Assembly: GCA_031366005.1 (NCBI GenBank)
Contig: JANLZB010000056.1
Span: forward strand, 18,397 to 82,396
Length of the DNA: 64,000 nucleotides
Reading direction: 5' to 3'
Origin: JANLUX01 sp031366005
GTDB lineage: Bacteria; Bacteroidota; Bacteroidia; AKYH767-A; OLB10
The notes beneath the pieces were generated by a model, which was not told where the DNA came from, ran no database searches, and worked only from the letters and a program-made list of their open reading frames with translations. Shown one piece after another: positions 9,502-17,734 of this stretch. A program made the position numbers and the translations under genes. The first letter of the stretch is position 1; the number at the start of each line of letters is the position of its first letter.

Positions 9502-9699
9502 CTATTTCGGTTCATCAATCTTGGGCTTATCCTCTTCAGGCTTGCTTGCATCTTTAAATTCTTTAATGCCTTTGCCAAGACCACGAGCTAATTCCGGTAG
9601 TTTTTTGCCTCCGAAAAAAAGCAGAAGAACGATAATGATCAGAAAAATTTCAGGACCACCAAGTCCACCAAGTATCCCGAGTATGATTGTATTTAACAT
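9502..9699 (-). CDS. tatA: Twin-arginine translocase subunit TatA/TatE
   Basis: 65 aa. A short periplasmic N-terminus leads into one membrane helix (about residues 13-28, IFLIIIVLLLFFGG), then the hinge FGGKKLPELARGLGKGIKEF, which is the TatA/B signature, and a charged tail. TatA oligomers form the export path for folded Tat substrates with TatC, and tatC lies about 21 kb away at 31077-31892. No separate tatB is visible, as is common in this phylum. The gene lies downstream of the TPR-DUF4292-EnvC group on the same strand but is separated from it by a strong palindrome. Confidence 0.9.
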   Translation of the reverse strand: MLNTIILGILGGLGGPEIFLIIIVLLLFFGGKKLPELARGLGKGIKEFKDASKPEEDKPKIDEPK

Positions 9700-9751
9700 G
9701 ATATGTTTTATTGAGACTTCAAAAATACGGAATTTAAAATAGCAGCAGTCG

Positions 9752-9813
9752 GCAGCGGCAGTAGGCAGCGGCAGTAGGCAGGGATTTGACTGCCTACTGC
9801 CGCTGCCTACTGC
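9752..9813. repeat. GGCAGTA-type palindrome, 24-bp arms
   Basis: Arms 9758-9781 and 9790-9813 are perfectly complementary, with an 8-nt loop. Each arm is a tandem of GGCAGTA/GGCAGCG units. It sits between the EnvC-like gene and tatA and would form a very stable hairpin, so it may terminate or attenuate the envelope operon. Confidence 0.85.
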
Positions 9814-9831
9814 TACTTAACAATTTAACAA

Positions 9832-11124
9832 TTATCTTTTTGCTAACCAATCCTGTGGGTTCAACTTGCCGGTGTTTTTCCATATCTCTAAATGCAGTTC
9901 TCCCTTATCATCATCGCTGTTATTTCCTACTTGTCCAATCTTTTGCTTTGTAGTTACCTTATCTCCTGTCTTCACAAAGACCTGTGTGAGGTTTGAATAA
10001 ACAGTTAAAAATTCACCATGACGAACAATCAGCGCTTTGTTAGAACCCGGAATGGAAATTACACCTGACACAGTCCCTTCAAATACGGTTCGTGCCCCGG
10101 CACCTTTTGCCGTTTGAATATCCACACCATTATTTTTAATCATGATGCCTTTTAATTCTTTATGTGGGTGCTCGCCAAAGGTGCTTACGATTGAACCTTG
10201 CTCCACAGGCCATGGCAATAACCCCCTGTTACTGCTGAAACTTGAGGAGAGCTTTTGCGATTCAGGAGTACTTGTAAAAACATTTGCACTGGTTACATTT
10301 TTCTTGCCGGAGGAAACAGCCTTTTTCTTTGCCGCTTCAATTTCTTTTTTAATTAATGATTCAATGGCTCTGTCTAATTTTTGTTTTGCAGCTTGTTTAT
10401 CAGCCAGGTCTTTGCGTAATTTCTGTTCACGAACAGAAAGATTTTTCATCATCTGATCCTGTTCGCCTTTTTCTTTTTCAAGAGTTGATTTTTCTTTTTG
10501 TTCGCTGTTTCGCAAACTTGTTTTTTCAATTTTACGAACTTCAAGTTCTTGTTTCTTACTGCTCAGTTCGGTTTGCGTATTGCTTATCTGCACTGCCTGT
10601 TTAACTCGGTATTCACTGTATTGCTGTAAATACTTTACCCGCTTATAAGCCTGGTTGAAATCATCAGAAGCAAACACAAACATCATTCGCTGATACACAT
10701 TTTTATTTTTGTAAGCAAAACGAATCATCTCGGCATACTCTCTTTTCAATCTTGTCATCTCAGTTTCCAAATGCCCGATTTCTTGAGTAGTGCTTGCAAT
10801 CTCTCCACCTAACGAATTTATTTCAGAATTGATAGTTCCGATCAATGCTTCTCGTAATGAAATCTTTTTTCGCAATGCCTGCAACTGTTCCTGTGTTGCC
10901 GATTTGTTTTTGGTAACAATCTGCAATTGCTTATTAGTAAAATCAATTTCTTTTTGAATTTTCGCTTTCCGGTTTTCTAATTCCTTTTTGGATTGAGCAA
11001 AACCAAAAGTTGCTGAAAAAATAATGAACGTCATTGCGAGCAACGAAGCAATCTGTATCATAACATGAGATTGCATTGTTTCTTGCAATGATGATACTTT
11101 AAACTTCTTACCTGATCCTTTCAT
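9832..11124 (-). CDS. EnvC-like murein hydrolase activator (coiled coil + LytM/M23)
   Basis: 430 aa from the ATG at 11124. This start overlaps the DUF4292 stop by 17 nt and gives a signal peptide ending GFAQ (about residue 44); a longer frame reaches 11187 but runs into the upstream gene. A long coiled coil (about 45-265, two helical blocks rich in K/E/Q) leads to a C-terminal LytM domain (about 310-430, LLPWPVEQGSIVSTFGEHPH onward). Metal ligands of active M23 enzymes are not conserved: the first His-bearing block reads NNGVDIQ and the HxH block reads ELHLEIW. This matches EnvC-type proteins that activate amidases at the division septum rather than cutting peptidoglycan. Third gene of an operon with the TPR and DUF4292 lipoproteins, an arrangement seen in other Bacteroidota. 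The signal-peptide region coincides with a palindromic repeat. Confidence 0.85.
   Translation of the reverse strand: MKGSGKKFKVSSLQETMQSHVMIQIASLLAMTFIIFSATFGFAQSKKELENRKAKIQKEIDFTNKQLQIVTKNKSATQEQLQALRKKISLREALIGTINSEINSLGGEIASTTQEIGHLETEMTRLKREYAEMIRFAYKNKNVYQRMMFVFASDDFNQAYKRVKYLQQYSEYRVKQAVQISNTQTELSSKKQELEVRKIEKTSLRNSEQKEKSTLEKEKGEQDQMMKNLSVREQKLRKDLADKQAAKQKLDRAIESLIKKEIEAAKKKAVSSGKKNVTSANVFTSTPESQKLSSSFSSNRGLLPWPVEQGSIVSTFGEHPHKELKGIMIKNNGVDIQTAKGAGARTVFEGTVSGVISIPGSNKALIVRHGEFLTVYSNLTQVFVKTGDKVTTKQKIGQVGNNSDDDKGELHLEIWKNTGKLNPQDWLAKR
11029..11093. repeat. GTCATTGCGAG-type palindrome inside a signal-peptide coding region
   Basis: The outer arms are CGTCATTGCGAG (11029-11040) and CTTGCAATGATG (11082-11093). 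Inner complementary blocks are GCAATCT and AGATTGC. This is the same element type as 52383-52462. Here it encodes about residues 11-32 of the EnvC-like protein, that is, the n-region and most of the hydrophobic core of the signal peptide. Confidence 0.75.
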
Positions 11125-11959
11125 AACGTGGAGGAATTGTAAAAGGAAACTCCTGCGGTTCACCGGTCTGTACCTTGGTGTATTCAATATTTATATCAAA
11201 AACTTTATCTGCAGTAATGTGTGTTGTGGATTTAAAAGGAAAAGCCCCCGAATCTGTTTCTCTGAAATCACTGTAATTACTTAATAATGATTTGTGAATT
11301 TTTTGATCTTCTACTGACATCGTTATCACTCTGAATAACTCAGGACTAATATAGCAATCCTGAATAACGGGTTTGTTGGGATCTTTTTCTTCCAATGCTC
11401 TTTTTAATTTATGTTTTGTAAGTGAGCTAAGGATATAATATTTGTCTTCCAAATACACAGAGTTAAATTTATTTTCATTGCGCTTATAAGCAAAAAAATT
11501 ACCAGTAAGTAATGCCTGCACAATTTCAAAATTAACTTTCATTTGCAGCAGCTTATTGATATACTCAAAACTGCTGCTTTGATATTTGCTGTGCAAACGG
11601 TCAAGTACTTTAATTGAGTCAGTTGTGATCATTACCCGTGCAACTTCAATACCTAATAGTGGTGAAACCGATATCCATATAACACTGTCCTTCCGCATGC
11701 GAAGATTAATGCTAAAGGAAGTTTCCTGGCCACTATCATTGGTTATCACATTTGCTTTGGCACTCATCCATTCTGCCTTAAAGCTGTATTCATCCACTTT
11801 GCTTAACAAGCTGTCAACTGAATCACCTTTCATTGGTTTAACCTCTGCCACCGAGGCAGCAGGCTGCGCAGCTTTGCGTGTTTTACAAGAATAAAGTGAA
11901 AAGGTAAAAAGCACACTATATAAAAGTAAAGCCTGCCTGAAAAACAATGCTTTATTCAT
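11108..11959 (-). CDS. DUF4292 lipoprotein
   Basis: 283 aa from the ATG that overlaps the TPR gene stop by 8 nt (ATGAATAA). A longer frame with a TTG start exists but is unlikely. The N-terminus (NKALFFRQ, hydrophobic stretch, lipobox LYSC) marks a lipoprotein. The rest is a beta-rich domain of the DUF4292 family (blocks such as WISVSPLLGIEVARVMIT), probably related to LolA/LolB-like outer-membrane lipoprotein folds; that relation is inference. It lies between a TPR lipoprotein and the EnvC-like gene, overlapping both, which suggests coupled translation and a shared envelope task. Confidence 0.8.
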   Translation of the reverse strand: MNKALFFRQALLLYSVLFTFSLYSCKTRKAAQPAASVAEVKPMKGDSVDSLLSKVDEYSFKAEWMSAKANVITNDSGQETSFSINLRMRKDSVIWISVSPLLGIEVARVMITTDSIKVLDRLHSKYQSSSFEYINKLLQMKVNFEIVQALLTGNFFAYKRNENKFNSVYLEDKYYILSSLTKHKLKRALEEKDPNKPVIQDCYISPELFRVITMSVEDQKIHKSLLSNYSDFRETDSGAFPFKSTTHITADKVFDINIEYTKVQTGEPQEFPFTIPPRYERIR

Positions 11960-13700
11960 ATAACTTTTTGTCAGTGATTTTTTTGTCAATCAACTCTGAG
12001 TGATCTCCTGTGGATTTAGCCTGGTTCCAAAAATTTAATGCTTTGTCAATATCACCCAGTTTAAAAAGTACATCGCCATAATGCTCCAGGATAGTTCCGT
12101 TTTTATCACCACCACTTTGCATTGCTTTTTCTAACCATGTCTTAGCGTCATTGTATTTTGCCTGGCGAAATAATATCCATGCATACGTATCTTCATAAGA
12201 TGCAGAACCCGGAACTAAGTCATTCGATTTTTTTGACATCGTTTCTGCTTTATCCAGTTGATCATTACGAACACTCAGGTAATATGCATAATTATTAAGC
12301 ACAGTAGGTTCATTAGGATCCACAGTTAATGCTTTATCAAAATATTTATCTGATTCAGGAAAGTTCTTTATTTTATTGTAAACATCACCGAGGTTGCTGT
12401 AAAATTGCACAAGCTGTTGATTATTATCAACCACGAGTTTACTTCCGCTCAAAAGTGTTTTAGCAGCTTCTTGGTTTTTATTATTTTGAATTTTTGCTGT
12501 ACCGTTAAACAAATACATTATACTTTGATCAGGAAAAATGGTGAGCGCCTCTTCACTTTCTTTTTCCATTGAAACAAAATCACGCAACTCCGCTTCAATA
12601 CTCATTAATTGTATCCATGCCTGGAGATTTTTATTATCGTGTTGAAGCGAAGTTCTGTATTCAACCCGCGCATCTTCATATTTTTTTGCCATCAATAAAA
12701 AATCACCATGTACAGCATGTGTGTTGGCTTCATCAGGATGCACTTCAGCAATCAGTTTGCTTAATTCAAGTGCCTGATCAAGCATTTCAGAGTCCTGCAC
12801 TAAAGGAATGTATGAACTGATAATACTTATCTTGACTTCGCTTGGAAGCTGCGTGGATTGAAATGCTTTTTTTAATTGCTCATAAGATTGTTTCTTATCG
12901 CCCGTTGAACGATAATATTCTGCAAGAGCTAATGTTACACGCGGATTTTCAGGATCAACAACTCTCATTCTGTTGATGGTTTCGAGCGCTTTATCATTTA
13001 ATCCATTTGCTGAATAAAGCTCAAGCAACATGGCGTAGCTTTCCATTTCGGTGGTATCTGATTTAATCAGTTTTTCCACTTCTTCAGCAGCTTTATCTAC
13101 TTTGCCTAATTTCAAATAAAGCCTTTCCTTTTGTTGTGTTACATCGCGGTTAACACCAATGCGCTCTTCAATCTGATCATACACTTTTATTGCTTCTGAA
13201 GCTTTGCCCTGAAATAATAATGCATCAGCCCAGCTGAAATAATAATCAATACGCTCAGGATGCAACCGGATAAGTTTTTGATAAACTGCGGCAGCCTCGG
13301 CAGGCTTGTTGGTTTTTTCATAAGTATCAGCAAGCAAAAGCTGGTACCATTCATTATCAGGCGCTATTTCAGTTGCACTTTTTATAAAGAATAGGGCATC
13401 GTTATATTTTTTCTGTTCGCTGTAAATGCTCGCTAATTCATACATGGCTGCATGATTGCGTCCATCAGTGCGGAGCACCTGTGCAAAAAGTTCAGCGGCT
13501 TTGTCATTATTTCCAAGAAGCCGTTCTTTCACTGCATTGAAATAAGCATAATGCTGGCTTACATCCTGGTCTTCGCTTAAAGTGTTTTTAGCTGCGGAAG
13601 TTTTGGAGGCTGGCGAACCGGCTGTTTTGCCGGTGGTTTTACACCCTGGAGAAATACAAATCAGTGCAAAAAAATAAATAGATAAAGAGATAAATCGCAT
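11952..13700 (-). CDS. Tetratricopeptide-repeat lipoprotein
   Basis: 582 aa. A lipoprotein signal peptide with lipobox SPGC is followed by roughly a dozen TPR units covering most of the chain. Typical unit cores include AAMYELASIYSEQKKYNDAL, NPRVTLALAEYYRSTGDKKQ and PTVLNNYAYYLSVRNDQLDKAE; the last is the best match to the consensus. First gene of the operon with DUF4292 and the EnvC-like protein, with stop-start overlaps. It probably acts as a scaffold in the periplasm or at the outer membrane. The start at 13700 is the first ATG and lies 26 nt after a TAnnTTTG promoter match. Confidence 0.85.
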   Translation of the reverse strand: MRFISLSIYFFALICISPGCKTTGKTAGSPASKTSAAKNTLSEDQDVSQHYAYFNAVKERLLGNNDKAAELFAQVLRTDGRNHAAMYELASIYSEQKKYNDALFFIKSATEIAPDNEWYQLLLADTYEKTNKPAEAAAVYQKLIRLHPERIDYYFSWADALLFQGKASEAIKVYDQIEERIGVNRDVTQQKERLYLKLGKVDKAAEEVEKLIKSDTTEMESYAMLLELYSANGLNDKALETINRMRVVDPENPRVTLALAEYYRSTGDKKQSYEQLKKAFQSTQLPSEVKISIISSYIPLVQDSEMLDQALELSKLIAEVHPDEANTHAVHGDFLLMAKKYEDARVEYRTSLQHDNKNLQAWIQLMSIEAELRDFVSMEKESEEALTIFPDQSIMYLFNGTAKIQNNKNQEAAKTLLSGSKLVVDNNQQLVQFYSNLGDVYNKIKNFPESDKYFDKALTVDPNEPTVLNNYAYYLSVRNDQLDKAETMSKKSNDLVPGSASYEDTYAWILFRQAKYNDAKTWLEKAMQSGGDKNGTILEHYGDVLFKLGDIDKALNFWNQAKSTGDHSELIDKKITDKKLYE

Positions 13701-13726
13701 TCAGTAATTGTTATGTGACAGAACGC

Positions 13727-13734
13727 CAAAAATA
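13727..13734 (-). promoter_or_regulatory. -7 element TATTTTTG for the envelope operon
   Basis: Minus-strand TATTTTTG, 26 nt upstream of the TPR lipoprotein ATG. No good -33 TTG was found. Confidence 0.4.
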
Positions 13735-13973
13735 CAATATTAGTTTACAGTGTACTGTTGGAGTTGCACCGAAGCCGTACAACTTGCGGGAAGAAATTTT
13801 AATAATATCCTTAAGTTAAATTCAGTGCATCTAACTGCATGGCCAACCGATGAAGGAAGAACCTGAAACTCTTGAAAAAAAAATAACGTGATAATTAAAA
13901 TATAGTATATTTACACTATAAACCACCAAAATCGTAACTTCGTTTTTTAACCAAAACTAAACTATGGCACACA

Positions 13974-14444
13974 ATGAGAACCAAACATTCTATTTCCTCA
14001 GTTGAAAGCAGTAGACTTAAAGCACTGCACTCTTATAACTTACTCAATCCCGAAAAAGAAGATTTTCTCGACAGTATTACCTCTATTGCTTCTATTATTT
14101 GCGAAATTCCAATAGCGCTGATTTCCCTGGTTGATGAAAAAAAGCAATGGTTTAAATCAAAAACGGGTTGGGATGTTAAATACACCGAACGGGCTATTTC
14201 GTTCTGTCACCATACAATTAAACAATTCAAACTTTTCGAAATCTCTGACACATTGGAGAATGAACAATTTGCAACTAATCCTCTTGTTACAGGTAAAACG
14301 AATATAAGATTCTATGCCGGAGTTCCTCTTACTGATCCGGCAGGATATAATCTTGGAACATTGTGTGTCATAGATCACAAACCGAGGAAACTAAATGAAA
14401 AATCAAAAAAACTTATTGTCACAATTGGCGAAACTTGCAATTGA
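13974..14444 (+). CDS. GAF-domain N-terminal fragment of a split sensor gene
   Basis: 156 aa. One GAF domain fills it (about 20-150): SSRLKALHSYNLLN, PIALISLVDEKKQWFKSKTG, FCHHTI, IRFYAGVPLTDPAGYNLGTLCVID. This is the stand-alone GAF layout common before PAS-kinase proteins. Just after LGTLCVIDHKPRKLNEKSK the frame runs out into an unrelated tail and stops at 14444. The expected continuation (NLLSQLAKLAIDYIVLKK) is in the next frame. Removing one A from the A7 run at 14405-14411 would join this frame to the kinase fragment at 14395-15654, so the two are probably one gene broken by a 1-bp insertion or a sequence error. Confidence 0.75.
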   Translation: MRTKHSISSVESSRLKALHSYNLLNPEKEDFLDSITSIASIICEIPIALISLVDEKKQWFKSKTGWDVKYTERAISFCHHTIKQFKLFEISDTLENEQFATNPLVTGKTNIRFYAGVPLTDPAGYNLGTLCVIDHKPRKLNEKSKKLIVTIGETCN

Positions 14445-15654
14445 TTATATTGTACTTAAAAAAAATAAAGAAAACAACCATTTTTTGAGAAGCCAACTTG
14501 ATAATTTTTTAATGTTGACACCTGATTTATTTTGTATAGCAAGTCCCAATGGATATTTTAAATGGATAAATTCAACATTTATTGAAGAATTAGGTTACCA
14601 CGAAACAGAACTGCTTGCTTTACCATTTATCAGTTTTGTTCATGAAGATGACAAACAAAACACAATTGACATACTAGAAAAAATTAATTCCCAATCTTTC
14701 AAAGTAGTGTTTTTCCGGAACAGATATCTCTGCAAAAACGGAACCTATAAATGGTTAAGTTGGAATGCAATTCCTGATCCGGCAACAGGGATGATTTACG
14801 CTACTGCCAGGAACATTACAGAACTAATGAGACTGGAAGAAGAAGTGAGACTTAAAAATGAAACAGAGAAAAATTTTCAATCAGAAAATCTCAGGCAATT
14901 ATGCAATCTTACTTCAAGTATATCAGATGAATTGCTAAATCCTGTTAATCTTACTATTGGATTTGCAGAAATGAGTTTAAACCTTCTTGAAGGCATATCA
15001 GATGCAGGTTCAAACGAAAATAAAAATGAAATTGTGAGTCAATTAAAGGCTGACCAGCAAAAAATAATTGAACACGGAAAAAAAATATTCAATGTTCTGC
15101 AGAAAATGAATTATACTATCATGGAAGCTCATCTTGTAAATCAAAACTTATTGCCAAGTGTGAACAGAGTGAATTCAATTAATCTGTTATGTTCGCAATT
15201 CGAGAAAATTTCCTATGAGAACTTTAGAGCAAAAAACAGTAATTTTACATGTGAGTTTGTTAATAATTTTGACAGCCGTAACCCGCATTGCAAGATTAAT
15301 ATTTCTGAATTCGGAAGCTTTATTATGGGACTTTTATACAATGCTTTTGAAGCTATAATTGATAAAGCTGCTATAGATCCAAACCTAAAACCAATGGTAA
15401 AAGTTGAAACTGCATGGAAACATTCACATGTAGAAATCAGAATTGCAGACAATGGATTAATAATTCCCGATGAAAACATGAAAAAAATTTTCGATCCATT
15501 CTTCTCAACGAAGAAATCTGGTAAAGGCAACGGACTTGGCCTTACCTCTTGTTACAACATCATCAAAAATAATAATGGTGAAATTGCTATTGAGAAATCT
15601 GAAGAATCTGAAACGGTTTTTAAAATTACCATACCTGCTTTTTTAGAACAGTAA
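14395..15654 (+). CDS. PAS-histidine kinase-like C-terminal fragment of the split sensor gene
   Basis: 419 aa in the +1 frame relative to the GAF fragment, overlapping it by 50 bp. The first ~18 residues complete the last GAF helix. A PAS domain (about 35-145, TPDLFCIASPNGYFKWIN ... GYHETELLALPF ... GTYKWLSWNAIPD) follows, then a DHp-like helix pair (about 160-240) and a HATPase domain (about 285-415) with an N-box NAFEAI, IADNGLIIPDE, FDPFFSTKK and GKGNGLGL. In the DHp block SDELLNPVNLTIGF the usual phospho-accepting His (SHE) is Asp. It may therefore be unable to autophosphorylate normally. No response regulator is adjacent. Either a decaying sensor or an atypical one. Confidence 0.7.
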   Translation: MKNQKNLLSQLAKLAIDYIVLKKNKENNHFLRSQLDNFLMLTPDLFCIASPNGYFKWINSTFIEELGYHETELLALPFISFVHEDDKQNTIDILEKINSQSFKVVFFRNRYLCKNGTYKWLSWNAIPDPATGMIYATARNITELMRLEEEVRLKNETEKNFQSENLRQLCNLTSSISDELLNPVNLTIGFAEMSLNLLEGISDAGSNENKNEIVSQLKADQQKIIEHGKKIFNVLQKMNYTIMEAHLVNQNLLPSVNRVNSINLLCSQFEKISYENFRAKNSNFTCEFVNNFDSRNPHCKINISEFGSFIMGLLYNAFEAIIDKAAIDPNLKPMVKVETAWKHSHVEIRIADNGLIIPDENMKKIFDPFFSTKKSGKGNGLGLTSCYNIIKNNNGEIAIEKSEESETVFKITIPAFLEQ

Positions 15655-15674
15655 AGATGACTTGGATCCTAACA

Positions 15675-16676
15675 CTATCCTTCAGTAGAAAAATCGCCCA
15701 TGCTTAAATCACTCATTCTGCCTTTGTACTTTGCAAAATTGCCTATGAGTGAATTGTCAATGGTAGCGTTATCTATGGTTGTATTTTTTTGTATGATGCT
15801 GTTTCGCACTACGCTGTTGCGGATGGTGGTGCCAGCACCAACGGTTACAAAAGGACCTACTACAGCATTTTCGATGATTGCATTTTCATCAATGTAACAT
15901 GGATGGTTGATAACAGCATTATTAACCTGCGCTGTTTTGGCTATGAATGATTTTTCATTTTTTATTTCGAGAACACGTTTATTGGTGTAAACCGTTGCAT
16001 CTTTATTTCCGCAATCGAGCCACTCATCCACCTTGCCGGCTTTCAAACGCATGCCTTTGTTTTTCATGTTTTCAAGGGCGTTGGTAAGCTGGTATTCACC
16101 CTTGTCTTTAATATCGTTATCAATGAGGAATTGTAATTCTTTTTTCAGATTTTCTCCATCACTTACATAATAGATACCGATGATGGCGAGATCGGAAATA
16201 AATTCCTGTGGTTTTTCCACAAAATCAGTTATCACTCCGCTCTTGTCAACATTTACAACTCCAAATTGTTTGGGATCATCAATCTGTTTTACCCAGATGA
16301 TTCCATCACAATCTGTATCCATTTTAAAATCTGCACTGAACAAGGTATCTGCGAAAGCAACCACACAATGTCCTTTTAAAGAATCAGCAGCGCATAAAAT
16401 TGCATGAGCAGTGCCGAGTGGTTCATGCTGGTAATAAATGGTTCCTTTAGCGCCTTCCTTTTCAGCAATATCAATTAATTTTTGCTCTACTTCTTTACCA
16501 AAATCTCCGATGATGTAAGCAATCTCATCCACCTTCTGATCGCAGATGCGGATGATGTCTTCCATCAAATGCTGAACGATGGGCTTGCCTGCAACAGGTA
16601 TTAAAGGTTTAGCAGTGGTGAGTGTATGAGGGCGCATGCGTTTGCCCATGCCAGCCATTGGGACTATAATTTTCAT
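15675..16676 (-). CDS. Sugar-phosphate nucleotidyltransferase with left-handed beta-helix tail
   Basis: 333 aa. The N-terminal Rossmann-like nucleotidyltransferase begins MKIIVPMAGMGKRMRPHT with the KPLIPVAGKP signature; other family blocks are HEPLGTAHA, FADTLF and DFVEKP. The C-terminal ~90 residues are hexapeptide-like repeats (NNAVINHPCYIDENAIIENA, VVGPFVTVGAGTTIRNSVV), giving a left-handed helix. It most likely makes a UDP-, dTDP- or similar sugar from a sugar-1-phosphate; the base and sugar cannot be fixed here (RmlA- or GlmU-like proteins are the alternatives). It has its own -7 element 19 nt upstream. Confidence 0.85.
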   Translation of the reverse strand: MKIIVPMAGMGKRMRPHTLTTAKPLIPVAGKPIVQHLMEDIIRICDQKVDEIAYIIGDFGKEVEQKLIDIAEKEGAKGTIYYQHEPLGTAHAILCAADSLKGHCVVAFADTLFSADFKMDTDCDGIIWVKQIDDPKQFGVVNVDKSGVITDFVEKPQEFISDLAIIGIYYVSDGENLKKELQFLIDNDIKDKGEYQLTNALENMKNKGMRLKAGKVDEWLDCGNKDATVYTNKRVLEIKNEKSFIAKTAQVNNAVINHPCYIDENAIIENAVVGPFVTVGAGTTIRNSVVRNSIIQKNTTIDNATIDNSLIGNFAKYKGRMSDLSMGDFSTEG

Positions 16677-16695
16677 GTTAAAATTTTAAGGGTGT

Positions 16696-16703
16696 CAAAA
16701 CTA
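16696..16703 (-). promoter_or_regulatory. -7 element TAGTTTTG for the nucleotidyltransferase gene
   Basis: Minus-strand TAGTTTTG ending 19 nt before the ATG at 16676, matching TAnnTTTG. Confidence 0.4.
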
Positions 16704-16718
16704 ATTTAATTCTGCGCC

Positions 16719-17012
16719 TTAGCAGACATGAATTATTTTCTTTTCAATAGATTTTAAAAATTTATCTCCAAGATGAGGACCTTTTCTAACCAAATCAACC
16801 GGTGCATTAAAGTTTTTTTCAAGAAAAATCAAAAGATTATAAAGTAATGAATACTTGGGTTCTTTTAGTTCTACTATGATATCAATATCGCTATCTTTCT
16901 TCATTTCCCCTCTTGCAACAGAACCAAAAAGTGCAATACTTCTCACACCCATTTTTTCTTCAAGGAAGTTTTTATTCTTTTTCAGAAAGCTTAAGATTTC
17001 ATCTTTGTTCAT
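16719..17012 (-). CDS. MNT-type minimal nucleotidyltransferase, orphan
   Basis: 97 aa. It carries the pol-beta-like motif GSVARGE followed by DSDIDIIVEL, the signature of minimal nucleotidyltransferases. These usually act as MntA antitoxins that AMPylate a HEPN-domain toxin. No HEPN gene is next to it: the neighbours are a sugar nucleotidyltransferase and a Nudix protein. It could serve a toxin elsewhere or be a remnant of a module. The ATG at 17012 is the only sensible start. Confidence 0.8.
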   Translation of the reverse strand: MNKDEILSFLKKNKNFLEEKMGVRSIALFGSVARGEMKKDSDIDIIVELKEPKYSLLYNLLIFLEKNFNAPVDLVRKGPHLGDKFLKSIEKKIIHVC

Positions 17013-17049
17013 ATCACGAAAATATTACAACAATTCGCCTTGGAAAAAA

Positions 17050-17658
17050 TTATACTTTATTATAATTGTATTTAGCGGTGTTAAGGAAGTCAAACAAAAT
17101 CTGCGACCAGGATTCTAATTTATCATAATTGGTGCTGATGAATTCTTTTGAAACCCACTCACATCTCATTTTATCTTTTTCAATAACATTAAATGATTTT
17201 GAAACTGCCTGGGCACAAAACACCAATCCTAAATGAACGCTGCCAACTTCTGAAAGATCATCATTAATAAAACCCATGAATGAGGGAGCATTGATTATTG
17301 GAATATCTATTTCTTCAGTGAGTTCACGCTTTAAAGCTTCATTGATAATATCCTCTTTTGAAACTTCATCTATGGGATTGATATGCCCTCCGATACCCAA
17401 AGACATTTTCTCGTGTAATCTTGTCTCTGTTTGTTTTTTAGTTCTCACGTACAACAAAAACTCATCTCCATGCTGAATGTAGAGGTAAGGGATTATCTGC
17501 TTAAAAGAAGGATCAGTTTCAGCCAAAGGCCTGTCCATCCCTCTTAAAGATTGTTTTATAAAAGAATAATGATTGGTATCCTTAATAAACCCTTTCTGAA
17601 TAGTTAAAATATCTGATAACAGGTTTCTATCGAGCCCTAATACAATTTCGTTTTCCAT
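17050..17658 (-). CDS. Nudix hydrolase, predicted phosphoesterase type
   Basis: 202 aa from the ATG at 17658; a longer frame begins at 17727, but family members begin with a block like ENEIVLGLDRNLL. PSFKQIIPYLYIQHGDEFLL, then RLHEKMSLGIGGHINPID and EALKRELTEEI match the predicted phosphoesterase group of Nudix proteins (COG4112-like), with REL-TEE as the Nudix-box core. It hydrolyses a nucleoside-diphosphate-linked substrate that cannot be named. It sits between the MNT gene and the DsrE gene on the same strand, probably as a loose operon. Confidence 0.8.
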   Translation of the reverse strand: MENEIVLGLDRNLLSDILTIQKGFIKDTNHYSFIKQSLRGMDRPLAETDPSFKQIIPYLYIQHGDEFLLYVRTKKQTETRLHEKMSLGIGGHINPIDEVSKEDIINEALKRELTEEIDIPIINAPSFMGFINDDLSEVGSVHLGLVFCAQAVSKSFNVIEKDKMRCEWVSKEFISTNYDKLESWSQILFDFLNTAKYNYNKV

Positions 17659-17734
17659 TGATGATCCGTTTTTTTTTGCGGCTACTAAAATATTTGAAAC
17701 AGCTATTGTATTTGGCAGTGTTAACAAATTCAGA

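Noticed and set aside
14405..14411. Programmed -1 ribosomal frameshift at an A-rich heptamer
   Set aside because: The downstream frame is +1, not -1, so the classic slippery mechanism does not fit; an indel or transcriptional slippage is more likely.
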